Translations under genes and position numbers: made by a program | Source of the DNA: Frankia sp. AiPa1 | Lineage (GTDB): Bacteria; Actinomycetota; Actinomycetes; Frankiales; Frankiaceae | Reading direction: 5' to 3' | Assembly: GCF_023243075.1 (NCBI RefSeq) | Contig: NZ_JALKFZ020000126.1 | Coordinates: 1 to 64,000, forward strand | Length of the DNA stretch: 64,000 bases | Shown: piece after piece, positions 17,309 through 25,567 of the stretch | Layout: each line of letters begins with the position of its first letter | How positions within the stretch are numbered: position 1 is the stretch's first letter | The notes under the pieces: generated by a model | Told to the model about the DNA's origin: nothing | Seen by the model: only the letters and a program-made list of their open reading frames with translations | The model's database searches: none

Positions 17309-18658
17309 TCAGACGTTGCGGGCGAGGGCCTGGTCGAGTTCGCGGGCCTGCTGGTCGCCACTGTGTCTGCGTAGCCGCCGACGGAGCTCGTCCGCGCGGC
17401 GGGCATTGCGCTTGGAGCGGGTCGCCTCGAGCATCGGCATCGCCTCCCGGGTCAGGGCGCAGCCCTGGTCGACATTGCCGAGATCCATCTGGACCGACGC
17501 CCGGCGCAGCAGGTAGGTCGCCCGGTCCCGGGCTCGGGAGCCGGGCAGATCGAGCAGTGAGCCTTCCAGCCACCGGTCGGCCTGGGCGAGATGTCCCAGG
17601 TCGATGTAGCAGCTGCCGACCTGGGCCTGGAACTCGCCGTCGTCGAAATAGTCCGCCCAGGCCGGCTCCTCGGGCGCCGCGGCGGCCATGCCCTCCTCCG
17701 AACGGGCGATGGCCTGCGTGCAGGCCCCCGTCTCGCCGATGGCGGCGTAGGCCCGGGCCAGCCGCATGTGCAGCATGGCGCTGACCCGGCTGCTGGCCGA
17801 GCCGACGCTGGCCACCGCCGCCTCGGCCAGGTCGATCGCCTCACGCGGCCGGGCGAAGTCGACGCACTGCAGCGACATGTTCTTCAGCACGTTCGCGCCG
17901 AGCAGCCGGTCCCCACCCGAATGCGCGGAGTGCAACGCCGTGATCCAGTACCGCTGGGCGGCGGTGTGGAAGCCGGCGTCGAAGGAGACCCAGCCGGCGA
18001 ACCGGGCGAGCTCCGCGGCCACCGTGTGCAGGTGACGCCCGACCTGCTCGGTGTAGGAACCGCGGACGAGCAGGTCCGCGACGACGCCGAGTTCGGCGTC
18101 GACCAGGCGGCGCACGCTCTCACCGCCGAGCCGCTCGTCCATGACGCGCAGCCCCGGGATGTTGTGCTCGATCCGGTTGACGATCTGATCGTCGACGCGG
18201 CCACCGGCGAGCGCCGCGGTCAGCTGCGCCGGTTCCAGCCCCAGCCACTGCGACGCCAGATCCGCCACGCCGATTCCGCTGATGGTCAGGAAGCCTCGCC
18301 GGTCGGAGAGAGCATCCTCGACCACGTCCATCAGGGACGTGACGCTGCCCACCGGGGTCCACGGGTACTCGGTGCGTACGGCGTCACCGGTGGGCAGCCA
18401 GGCGGGCCAGGGGTGCGACTCCAGCCGGTCGTTCGGCACGCCGAGCTCGGCGGCGAGCGCCAGCTGCGAAACCCGGTCGGGCACCACTCCCCGGTGCTCC
18501 CAGCGCCAGACCTTCTGCCGTTCCGCAGCCATGTTCGCCACCCCGAGGTCACGGGCACGGCGAGCGACGACGCGGGCCAGTCGCTGATAGGACCAACCGC
18601 GTTGGGCACGGACGAATGCAAGCGGATGTGTGCAGGCGTGCGCGTTATCCGTCAGCAT
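17309..18658 (-). CDS. Helix-turn-helix regulator with C-terminal TPR-like repeats (NsdA-like architecture)
   Basis: 449 residues. The N-terminal 70 residues resemble a divergent XRE-type HTH (FVRAQRGWSYQRLARVVARR, then AAERQKVWRWEHRGVVPDRV). The rest is mostly alpha-helical with TPR-like pairs, for example ANVLKNMSLQCVDFARPREA, MLHMRLARAYAAIGE, SCYIDLGHLAQADRW and LRRASVQMDLGNVDQG. This layout is common in actinomycete regulators of development and secondary metabolism such as NsdA. The ATG at 18658 has GAGGAGA upstream, preferred over a Ser/Arg-rich extension to 18739. Target genes cannot be read from sequence. Confidence 0.8.
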   Translation of the reverse strand: MLTDNAHACTHPLAFVRAQRGWSYQRLARVVARRARDLGVANMAAERQKVWRWEHRGVVPDRVSQLALAAELGVPNDRLESHPWPAWLPTGDAVRTEYPWTPVGSVTSLMDVVEDALSDRRGFLTISGIGVADLASQWLGLEPAQLTAALAGGRVDDQIVNRIEHNIPGLRVMDERLGGESVRRLVDAELGVVADLLVRGSYTEQVGRHLHTVAAELARFAGWVSFDAGFHTAAQRYWITALHSAHSGGDRLLGANVLKNMSLQCVDFARPREAIDLAEAAVASVGSASSRVSAMLHMRLARAYAAIGETGACTQAIARSEEGMAAAAPEEPAWADYFDDGEFQAQVGSCYIDLGHLAQADRWLEGSLLDLPGSRARDRATYLLRRASVQMDLGNVDQGCALTREAMPMLEATRSKRNARRADELRRRLRRHSGDQQARELDQALARNV

Positions 18659-19380
18659 CGACAATCTCCTCGAGTCGGATCTCCTGGGCCAATTCCGTGA
18701 GCGCCTACTAACGCTATGTCGCGACATCCTGGTGTCCATAGTGATGACCCCGGTGCGATGCGTGCACAGAGCTCACGGGTGGACCACTGTGAGCCGCAAT
18801 TGCACGGGTATTGATGGCAAGGGCCGGTTGAATACCCCGGATCCTCAACGCTCGTCCGAAATGCCCCGCGCGCCGCTCACACCAGAGGACCTGCCAATCA
18901 GGTCGACCGACTGCCGCACGAGACCACATTCGGACACCTCACCGGACACGCAACCCACCCGCGTGTCCGGACCGGACAGAACACGTCGCCCGAATACCGG
19001 ACCGCTACACCAGACCCCGGCACCCGAACGTAACGCCCGCTACACCCCAAACAGGACACCCCGGAGGCGGCGCCCCAACGCGGGGCTCCAAAACGGGATC
19101 TCGGCAGCGAATCCCGCCCGGCAGACCCCACCACATCGCCTTACCGGCGTTTGACGAGCAGCAAATCACATCTCGGCGCCCGCGTCACGTATTTCCGCAT
19201 CCGACACCGGCGTCTCCCGAATACGGATGAACCACAATTTCAACGGACGAGACCGTCCAGGCATTCACGGATCCGAGTCGCCAACGATCAGCGGACTCCG
19301 CGACGATGCGCAGGCTCCGCGACGACCGGCTCACCCGCCACGCCGAACAGGCCAGCGGGGCCATGGATGCGGCGTCCTGT
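18659..19380. other. Intergenic region without a convincing gene
   Basis: 722 bases between the start of the HTH-TPR gene and the end of the methyltransferase gene. Frames are short, basic and lack start signals. No tRNA, repeat array or clear regulatory palindrome was recognised. Confidence 0.5.
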
Positions 19381-20298
19381 TCAGCGAGCGCCCGCTCGGG
19401 GCGCTGTGCCCCAGGCGATGGCGGTGGCGAACGCGAAATCGAAGAAGGCGGGATCGGCCAGCAGATCGAAGGTCTGGTCCACGGTTTCGGCCAGGGTGGG
19501 ATCGCGGTCGAGAATGTGCTGGCGGAGACGGGCCAGCGTCAGCGCCCAGCACTGGGCGGACGCGCCTGCACCGCCGGTGGCGGGGAGGTGCACCATGGCG
19601 CCCACCTCGACCAGGCCTCGGCGCAGCAACAGGCCGGGAAATCCGCGTGCCCAGGCACAGTCGGTGCCGATGGTGTGGGCAAGAACGTCCGCGACGCTGC
19701 GCATCGCATCCCGAAAGGCCGGGTGCGGCGAGGAGTCGAGCGGAAACTCGGCGATCGACTCGACGACGATGACTCCGCCGGGTTTCAGCCAGGCCAGCAA
19801 CCGGTCGAGCACCTGCTCCCGTTCCGGCAGGTGCTCCAGCACGAACCGGGCGTGGACGAGGTCGAAGGGCCCGCCGTCCGGCCGCGGGTCGCGCGTGATG
19901 TCGTGGCGCAGCACCGTCAGGTCCGGGGAGACCAGCCGGGTCAGCTGACTGACGTCGACATCAGTCGCAATGACATGGCCCGATGCGGCACGCTCGGAGA
20001 CCGCGTGGCCAGAACTGGCAGAAGGGCCAGAACCGGCCGAAGGCGACGGCATCGAGCTGACGCGCTGGGCGAGCCAACGAGCGATCGACCCGTTGCCGGC
20101 GCCGACCTCGAGGCAGCGCCAGCCGGTGGCGACGCCGAGATCGCTCAGAACACGGGTCGTCGTCGGGTCGCAGACCGCGGCCATCGCGGCGAGCCGACGA
20201 CGCTCGGAGTCGGTGTCACCGCCGAGAACGCCATCGTCATAGCGGCTCCTGCCCTGCGCGACCACGCGTATCCCTTCGTCCATATCGGGTGTCCACAT
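19381..20298 (-). CDS. Class I SAM-dependent methyltransferase
   Basis: 305 residues. Motif I is CLEVGAGNGSIARWL near residue 63, followed by an inserted Ser/Pro-rich loop (about 80-105). VIATDVDVSQL is the acidic motif II region, then FDLVHARFVLEHLPERE and WLKPGGVIVVES. This is a standard small-molecule methyltransferase fold; the substrate is not predictable. Met1 (20298) abuts a GGCAGG sequence, and a second Met at 20283 is also possible. Its stop is 28 bases from the gap that follows; the lipoprotein gene is encoded upstream-adjacent on the same strand. Confidence 0.82.
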   Translation of the reverse strand: MWTPDMDEGIRVVAQGRSRYDDGVLGGDTDSERRRLAAMAAVCDPTTTRVLSDLGVATGWRCLEVGAGNGSIARWLAQRVSSMPSPSAGSGPSASSGHAVSERAASGHVIATDVDVSQLTRLVSPDLTVLRHDITRDPRPDGGPFDLVHARFVLEHLPEREQVLDRLLAWLKPGGVIVVESIAEFPLDSSPHPAFRDAMRSVADVLAHTIGTDCAWARGFPGLLLRRGLVEVGAMVHLPATGGAGASAQCWALTLARLRQHILDRDPTLAETVDQTFDLLADPAFFDFAFATAIAWGTAPRAGAR

Positions 20299-20326
20299 CC
20301 TGCCGGCGGGCTGTCCATCGTGGCCG

Positions 20327-21670
20327 CTACTGGGTCAGGTCCTCGGCCTCGGTCTGGGCCGCAGCCAGGGTCTGGGCCGGGTTCTCACCGCGCAGGATGC
20401 GGGCGACCTGGGCGGACAGCGCGGCCGGTTCCTGCGCGCCGCGCGTCCCGGCCCAGGCGGGCGGCCGGATCAGCGAGCCGGTCAGGGCCAGGAAGGGCCG
20501 CAGCTGCGGATAGGTGGCGTAGAACGTGCCGAGCTGGTCCACGGCCGCCGTGTCGACCGGGATGGAACTTGACGCCTGCGTTCCGGCGGCGACGATCTCC
20601 GGCGAGAGCACCGTCACGACCAGCTCGGTCGCCATCTCCCGCTGGCAGCGGTCGGTGGCCAGGACACTCAGCGCGCTGCCCAGGGCGACCGGATGCCGGG
20701 AGCCGCCGGGCAGGGAAGGAAAGACACTCGCGCCGACGCGGAATCCCTGCTCGCCCCGGCCAGCGATGAACTTCAGCGCACCGGCGAGCGTGGCGGCGTC
20801 CATCGCGATCATCGCCGTCTGGCGACGCAGTCCGAAGCGCAGCAGCGCCTCGGTGGGATTCTCCGACTGCGTCCCGTAGCTGCCGGCCTTCGCCAGGAAT
20901 GCCGCCGCATCGCGGGTCGTGGCCGTGTTCAGCGCGGGGCGGCCGGCCGCGTCCTGGATCGGTGTTCCCCGGGAGCCGGCGAGCGTGGCGAGGATCCACT
21001 GGCCCAGCTGCTGACCGGTGGGCAGCTCGATGGGCTGGACGTTCTGCCCGGATGCCCTGATCTTCTCGGCCGCGGCGAGAACCCCGTCGGAGGTCGACAG
21101 CGTCGCCGGATCGACTCCGGCCTTGCCCAGGATGTCCAGGTTGTAGACCAGCGCGAGCGAGGTGACCTGCGCCGGGATGCCGAGGAGCCGGCCGTCCACG
21201 GTGCCGAGGCCCAGCAGGTGCTGGTCGTAACTGGCCCGCAGCACCCGCGGCGAGAGCGGTTGGGCGCCCAGCGCGCGGGCGGCCGTCGGCAGTGTGTCAA
21301 GACCGACGACCGCCACGTCGACGCCGCGACCCGCGGCCCGGTCGGCCCCGATCCGCCCGGCGAGCGAGGGATAGTCGGGGGCGTCCGCGACGACGTCGAT
21401 GGTCAGGTCCGGGTGGGCTCGGCGCATGGCCGCCGCACCTGCCTTCACCACGTCAGCGAGGCTGCTGACGGCGTCCAGGCGCAGCGTCCTCACCTGGGCG
21501 GCGCATTGCGGCGAGGCCTTGGCGCCCGTCGGGTCGTCCACAGCCGCCGTCACCGATCGCGCCGCGGCGCGGCCGTCTTCGGTCGAGCCGGAGGACCCAC
21601 CTCCGCCACATCCGGTCAAGACGATCACGCCGAGAGCGACGAGCATCGGCACTGTCCGGTGGACACGCAT
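20327..21670 (-). CDS. Extracellular solute-binding lipoprotein of an ABC transporter (family 1)
   Basis: 447 residues. A type II signal peptide (MRVHRTVPMLVALGVIVL) ends in the lipobox LTGC with Cys at about 21, so it should be anchored on the outer face of the membrane. The mature part has a sugar-binding type 1 pattern, including DPATLSTSDGVLAAAEKI and MIAMDAATLAGALKF. GGAGGAGGG lies 10 bases upstream of the ATG at 21670. No permease or ATPase gene is adjacent, so the partner transporter must be elsewhere. Ligand unknown. Confidence 0.85.
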   Translation of the reverse strand: MRVHRTVPMLVALGVIVLTGCGGGGSSGSTEDGRAAARSVTAAVDDPTGAKASPQCAAQVRTLRLDAVSSLADVVKAGAAAMRRAHPDLTIDVVADAPDYPSLAGRIGADRAAGRGVDVAVVGLDTLPTAARALGAQPLSPRVLRASYDQHLLGLGTVDGRLLGIPAQVTSLALVYNLDILGKAGVDPATLSTSDGVLAAAEKIRASGQNVQPIELPTGQQLGQWILATLAGSRGTPIQDAAGRPALNTATTRDAAAFLAKAGSYGTQSENPTEALLRFGLRRQTAMIAMDAATLAGALKFIAGRGEQGFRVGASVFPSLPGGSRHPVALGSALSVLATDRCQREMATELVVTVLSPEIVAAGTQASSSIPVDTAAVDQLGTFYATYPQLRPFLALTGSLIRPPAWAGTRGAQEPAALSAQVARILRGENPAQTLAAAQTEAEDLTQ

Positions 21671-22115
21671 CAGGCTGGCCCTCCTCCGGCTGTCCGGACC
21701 GGGCGGACTCGACCCTTGCGGCCGGCATCCGCCCGACTCGTCACAGTCACGTATCCTGACCATGTTCGCGCACCTTCGCGCGGGCGGGGTGTGGTCGCGC
21801 GGCTTCGTGGTCGCGCTTCGTGTCCAGGGTCCGCAATCCCGGACGCGCGGGTCAGGCCGCGCGGGGCAGGTCGGGCAGGTCGGGGCTCGCGGCCGGAGAC
21901 TCACGAGCCGACGGCGAAGAGGTGCGCTTGTTCGCGCGGGACCGCGGCCGAACAATCAGGCGCATGCCGGCGCTGCGGGCCGGCAACGGTTCGGTCACCG
22001 AGGGCGCATGCGGGCCAGCGCCGGTTCGCGGCGACCGGATCCGTGGCGGCTATCCCCTTCAGGGCCGACGCCTGCAAGAATGACGGGAAAACATCAGCCG
22101 ATCTTCGGGAACGCC
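21671..22115. other. Divergent intergenic region (lipoprotein / DUF349)
   Basis: 445 bases of GC-rich sequence between two divergent genes. No family match, tRNA or obvious operator was seen. Confidence 0.5.
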
Positions 22116-23330
22116 ATGAATGACCGCAGCGAATCCGGCATCGCCTCCGTCTGGGGGCGCGTCGCTGATGACGGCACGGTCTACGTTCGCCTCGCGGACG
22201 GAGAGCGCGCCGTCGGATCGTGGCGCGCCGGCAGCCCGGATGAAGGACTGGCGCACTTCCAGCGCCGCTACGACGACCTGTGCGCCGAGGTCGAGCTGTT
22301 GGAGCGGCGGCTGACGTCGAACGCGGCCGACCCGGCCGGGATCGCCGGCAGCGCCCGCCGGCTGCTGGACTCGCTGGGCACCGCGGCTGTCGTGGGCGAT
22401 CTCGGCGCGGTGCGGGCGCGCCTCGAGGCCGTCGTCGAGGGGACGCAGGCGCGTCGTTCGGCCCTGGCGGCGGAACGTGCCGAGCGGACCGCGCGCGTCC
22501 AGGCCGCCAAGGAGGCGCTGGTCGCCGAGGCCGAGCGGCTTGGGCGCAGCTCCGAGTGGAAGAGCACCGGCGAGCGCTTGCGGACCATCGCGGAGGAGTT
22601 CCACGCGGTCGGCTCGCTCGACAAGCGCACGGACTCGGGCCTGTGGCGGCGCATCACCGCCGCCAGGGAGGAGTTCACCCGCCGGCGCACCGCGCACTTT
22701 GCCGCGTTGGACACCCAGCGGGCCCGTTCGAAGGAGCGCAAGGACGCGATCATCGCCGAGGCACGGGCGCTCGTCGACTCCACCGACTGGGTCGGTACGA
22801 CCGCCCGGTACCGTGCGCTGCTCACCGAGTGGAAGTCCGCCGGCCGGGCTGCCAAGGAGGTCGACGACGCGCTGTGGACCGAGTTCCGCGAGGTCCAGGA
22901 CGTCTTCTTCCGCCGGCGCAACGAGGCCAACGCCGAACGCGACGCCGAACTGCGGGGGAACCAGGCCAAGAAGGAAAAACTGCTGGCCGAGGCGGCCGCA
23001 CTCGACCCGGCCGACACCGACCGGTCCCAGCGGCGCCTGCGCGAACTGCAGGACCGCTGGGATGAGATCGGGCGGGTCCCGCGCGAGTCGGCCGCTTCAC
23101 TCGAGCGGCAGATGGCCGCGATCGGTGACAAGCTGCGGGACGCCGCGGATGCGCGCTGGGAGCAGCGGTCCCTGTCCTCGTCGCCGTTCGTGACCAAGCT
23201 GCGGGAGTCCGTCGCCAAGCTGGAGGACAAGCTCGCGCGCGACCAGGCCGCCGGGCGCACCAAGGAGATCGCCGAGACCAAGGCAGCGCTCGCCACCCAG
23301 CGTGCCTGGCTGGCGCAGGCCGAGAGCTGA
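22116..23330 (+). CDS. DUF349 domain protein (helical, coiled-coil)
   Basis: 404 residues, highly charged and largely alpha-helical. Three to four DUF349 repeats are seen around LVAEAERLGRSSEWKSTGERL, LVDSTDWVGTTARYRALLTEWKSAGRA and LRELQDRWDEIGRVPRE, each with the conserved W-K/W-D turn. The N-terminus (about 10-45) forms a small beta region (VWGRVADDGTVYVRLADGERAVG). The family is widespread in actinobacteria and of unknown biochemical function. The start at 22116 gives the typical MNDRSESGIASVWG beginning. Confidence 0.88.
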   Translation: MNDRSESGIASVWGRVADDGTVYVRLADGERAVGSWRAGSPDEGLAHFQRRYDDLCAEVELLERRLTSNAADPAGIAGSARRLLDSLGTAAVVGDLGAVRARLEAVVEGTQARRSALAAERAERTARVQAAKEALVAEAERLGRSSEWKSTGERLRTIAEEFHAVGSLDKRTDSGLWRRITAAREEFTRRRTAHFAALDTQRARSKERKDAIIAEARALVDSTDWVGTTARYRALLTEWKSAGRAAKEVDDALWTEFREVQDVFFRRRNEANAERDAELRGNQAKKEKLLAEAAALDPADTDRSQRRLRELQDRWDEIGRVPRESAASLERQMAAIGDKLRDAADARWEQRSLSSSPFVTKLRESVAKLEDKLARDQAAGRTKEIAETKAALATQRAWLAQAES

Positions 23331-23638
23331 CGGCAGGTCCCGGCCGCGGGCACTGCCGAGACATGCGCCACTGCGCCCATGCGGGCGGCTCTCCGCCTGG
23401 GGTTGGAGCACCTCCACGACCAGCACATATCTGTTCAGCCTGCGACGATGACGGGCGGATGCTGCTAACTGGTGCGCTTGCCAGAGTTAGCAGCGCGACG
23501 TATCGTCGCCGGTGTTGATGCCGCGTTGTTCCGGTGCCCCGACGCGGTATGCCGGCCTGATGGTCGTCCCGTACCGATCCCGGCGGGCACCGACGGCGGC
23601 CGTGGCCCGGCCGCCCTCCCGAGGAGGCGTGTGACCTG
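23331..23638. other. Upstream region of the XRE regulator, with two palindromes
   Basis: 308 bases without a gene. It contains the inverted repeats listed at 23461-23509. The final 15 bases hold the ribosome binding site GAGGAGG for the GTG at 23639. Confidence 0.6.
23461..23509. promoter_or_regulatory. Two adjacent operator-like palindromes upstream of the XRE gene
   Basis: GCTGCTAACT (23461-23470) and AGTTAGCAGC (23485-23494) form a perfect 10-bp inverted repeat with a 14-base spacer. Directly after it GCGACG-tat-CGTCGC (23495-23509) forms a second perfect palindrome. The site lies about 130 bases before the regulator gene, so autoregulation is plausible but unproven. Confidence 0.6.
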
Positions 23639-24352
23639 GTGGCTGCCCTGAATGTCCGCGAACTCGGCGACTTCATCCGGGATCAGCGGCGCGCGGCCCA
23701 GATCTCGCTCCGTGAACTGGCAAAACAGGCCGGGGTCAGCAATCCGTACCTCAGCCAGATCGAACGTGGCCTACGCCGGCCGTCCGCGGAGATTCTCCAG
23801 CAGATCGCCAAGGCCCTGCGCATCTCGGCGGAAGCCCTCTACGTCCAGGCGGGCATTCTCGAGGAGCGGCAGGGCGGCGACACCGTGATGGCCGCCGTCC
23901 TCGCCGACATCTCCCTCTCCGAGCGGCAGAAGCAGGTGGTGCTCGACATCTACGAGGCGTTCTGCAAGGAGAACGCCGTGGCGGCCCATTCCGGGGTAGG
24001 CAAGGCCGATTCGACCGCAACCGGTCGAATCGGCGGCGGCACGACCCGGACACGGCGAACCCGGCCTACCTCAACCGAGCATGCCCCAGCGAGCACCGCG
24101 ACGACAGAGGCGCCGCCGGACCCCGCTGGGACGACCGGCGCCACAGCCACCGAGGCCAAGGCTTCCGGGACCGGAGCTACCGAGAGCGGGGCTACCGAGA
24201 GCGGGGCTCCTGGCAACACCTCGACGCCGAAGCGCCGGCCCGCGCGCCGTACCTCCGGCGTCGACCCGGCCGAGGCGGGCAGTGCTGCCGCCGTGGGCGG
24301 GGGCAGCACTGCCCCGCCCACGGCGGCATCCGGCCCAGACGACGAGTCGTAA
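23639..24352 (+). CDS. XRE-family transcriptional regulator (Rv0474-like)
   Basis: 237 residues. The HTH domain (about 8-75) reads DFIRDQRRAAQISLREL, then GVSNPYLSQIERGLRRPS and ILQQIAKALRISAEALYVQAG, very close to mycobacterial Rv0474 and its streptomycete equivalents. A helical segment ISLSERQKQVVLDIYEAF follows. From residue 120 the protein is a Thr/Ala/Gly-rich disordered tail with repeated ATESG units. The GTG start at 23639 is preceded by GAGGAGG at suitable spacing. In mycobacteria Rv0474 sits directly upstream of hbhA, and the same order is kept here. Confidence 0.88.
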   Translation: MAALNVRELGDFIRDQRRAAQISLRELAKQAGVSNPYLSQIERGLRRPSAEILQQIAKALRISAEALYVQAGILEERQGGDTVMAAVLADISLSERQKQVVLDIYEAFCKENAVAAHSGVGKADSTATGRIGGGTTRTRRTRPTSTEHAPASTATTEAPPDPAGTTGATATEAKASGTGATESGATESGAPGNTSTPKRRPARRTSGVDPAEAGSAAAVGGGSTAPPTAASGPDDES

Positions 24353-24365
24353 CACCACGCACTCC

Positions 24366-24393
24366 CAGGCACCAGGCACCAGGCACCAGGCAC
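24366..24393. repeat. Four tandem copies of caggcac
   Basis: Exact 7-base copies at 24366, 24373, 24380 and 24387, followed by a degenerate cacgcac. They lie between the XRE and HbhA-like genes, just after the XRE stop codon. Confidence 0.85.
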
Positions 24394-24541
24394 CACGCAC
24401 TGCGGACCACCACGCGTCACCGGCGCCACGCGCGTCCATCCAGCCATCCCCTGACCCACCGCCGGCACGATTACCCACGGCGCCGGCCGGAACCCAGGAA
24501 GCGCGATACGACGACGCGAACTAGATCCCAAGGGAGACCTG

Positions 24542-25438
24542 ATGGCTACCATCCGCACAACCACCACCCGTAACACGTCCGCCCGTTCCGGCTCGACCGG
24601 CACGTCGAGCCCGGCGCCTGCCGGCTCGGCCAGCCCCGCCTCGTCAAGCAGCGCGACCGCCTCAGGGGGTACGGCGCTCTCGGACCCGGGCAACCCGGGT
24701 AACCCGGGTAGTACGGGCAACCCGGGCAGTACGGGCACGAACGGTGCCAGCGCGACCTCCTCCGCGTCCCGTACCTCCTCGACCCGCGCCCCGTCCACGC
24801 GCACCGCGTCGACCCGCACCTCTTCCACCCGTGCCGCGTCCACCGGGACGACCACCCGCGGCTCGGCCACGCGCCCGGCGTCCGCGCGCACCGCCACGTC
24901 GTCCGCCCGGACCGCGTCGCCACGCGGATCGAGCCGCCCGGGCAGTCGCTCGACCGCCCGGGCCAGCGCCGGCGTCCACGGGGACACCGCCCAGGCCCAG
25001 GTCGATGTCCGGGTGCCCCTGGCCGAGGTGCGCAAGCCGCTGTATGTCTCGGTGGGCGCCGCCGACCTCGCGGTCGCGAAGCTGCGTACCCTGCCGACCA
25101 CCGCTGGTAACGAGGTGCGACGGCTCTCCGGCCGGGTCGGCTCGCTGCCCGAGCAGGCGTCCCGGGTTCCCCAGCAGGTCGGCACCGCCGTCCGCGCGCT
25201 GCCGGGCACGGTCACCGCACAGATCTCCGACCTGCAGGGTCGGGCCAGCGACCTGTACAACGAGTGGGCATCCCGCGGGGAGCGCCGGGTGGCGAGCATC
25301 CGGCGCAGCCCGGCGACGGAGCAGGCGGTGGCGCGCACCCGCACCGCGGTGAGCCAGGGCCGGGCGGCCCGCACCACGACCCGCCGAGCCGCGACAGCGG
25401 TCGGCCGTGCCATCGTGGACGCCGCTCCACAAAACTAG
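24542..25438 (+). CDS. Heparin-binding hemagglutinin (HbhA)-like protein with Ser/Thr-rich N-terminal extension
   Basis: 298 residues. The core (about 150-265) matches HbhA: LAEVRKPLYVSVGAADLAVAKL, an amphipathic helical stretch with SLPEQASRVPQQVGTAV, then LQGRASDLYNEWASRGERRV. Mycobacterial HbhA is a surface adhesin whose Lys-rich tail binds heparan sulfate. Here the tail is Arg/Ala-rich and lacks Lys repeats, so heparin binding is not assured. Residues 1-145 are low complexity, with several Gly-X-Y collagen-like triplets (GNPGNPGST) and many S-T-R-A units. No signal peptide is seen. GGGAG precedes the ATG. The order XRE then hbhA matches Rv0474-Rv0475. Confidence 0.75.
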   Translation: MATIRTTTTRNTSARSGSTGTSSPAPAGSASPASSSSATASGGTALSDPGNPGNPGSTGNPGSTGTNGASATSSASRTSSTRAPSTRTASTRTSSTRAASTGTTTRGSATRPASARTATSSARTASPRGSSRPGSRSTARASAGVHGDTAQAQVDVRVPLAEVRKPLYVSVGAADLAVAKLRTLPTTAGNEVRRLSGRVGSLPEQASRVPQQVGTAVRALPGTVTAQISDLQGRASDLYNEWASRGERRVASIRRSPATEQAVARTRTAVSQGRAARTTTRRAATAVGRAIVDAAPQN

Positions 25439-25476
25439 CCGCAAATACCTCAAAAATTGCCAAACTACCGCCTTAA

Positions 25477-25501
25477 GTCGCAGGTGCGACACCTGTCGCA
25501 C
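25477..25501. promoter_or_regulatory. Triple half-site operator (GTCGCA / TGCGAC / GTCGCA)
   Basis: GTCGCA (25477-25482), TGCGAC (25485-25490) and TGTCGCAC (25494-25501) alternate in orientation. The right pair forms GTGCGACA-cc-TGTCGCAC, a perfect 8-bp palindrome. The site lies about 70 bases upstream of the aldo/keto reductase start and 40 bases after the HbhA-like stop. Confidence 0.6.
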
Positions 25502-25507
25502 AGCAGT

Positions 25508-25548
25508 CGATCGTGGTCCGTGGACCTGGTGAACGCGGGCCACGATCG
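25508..25548. other. 9-bp inverted repeat (CGATCGTGG ... CCACGATCG)
   Basis: Arms at 25508-25516 and 25540-25548 pair perfectly across 23 bases, ending 19 bases before the aldo/keto reductase ATG. It may be a second operator or an mRNA leader hairpin. Confidence 0.55.
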
Positions 25549-25567
25549 GGTGTGCAGTATTTGAGGC

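Noticed and set aside
23461..23494. CIRCE or HAIR heat-shock operator
   Set aside because: The arms (GCTGCTAACT) do not match TTAGCACTC or CTTGAGT.
24366..24393. CRISPR-like array from caggcac repeats
   Set aside because: The 7-base units are directly adjacent without spacers and there are no cas genes.
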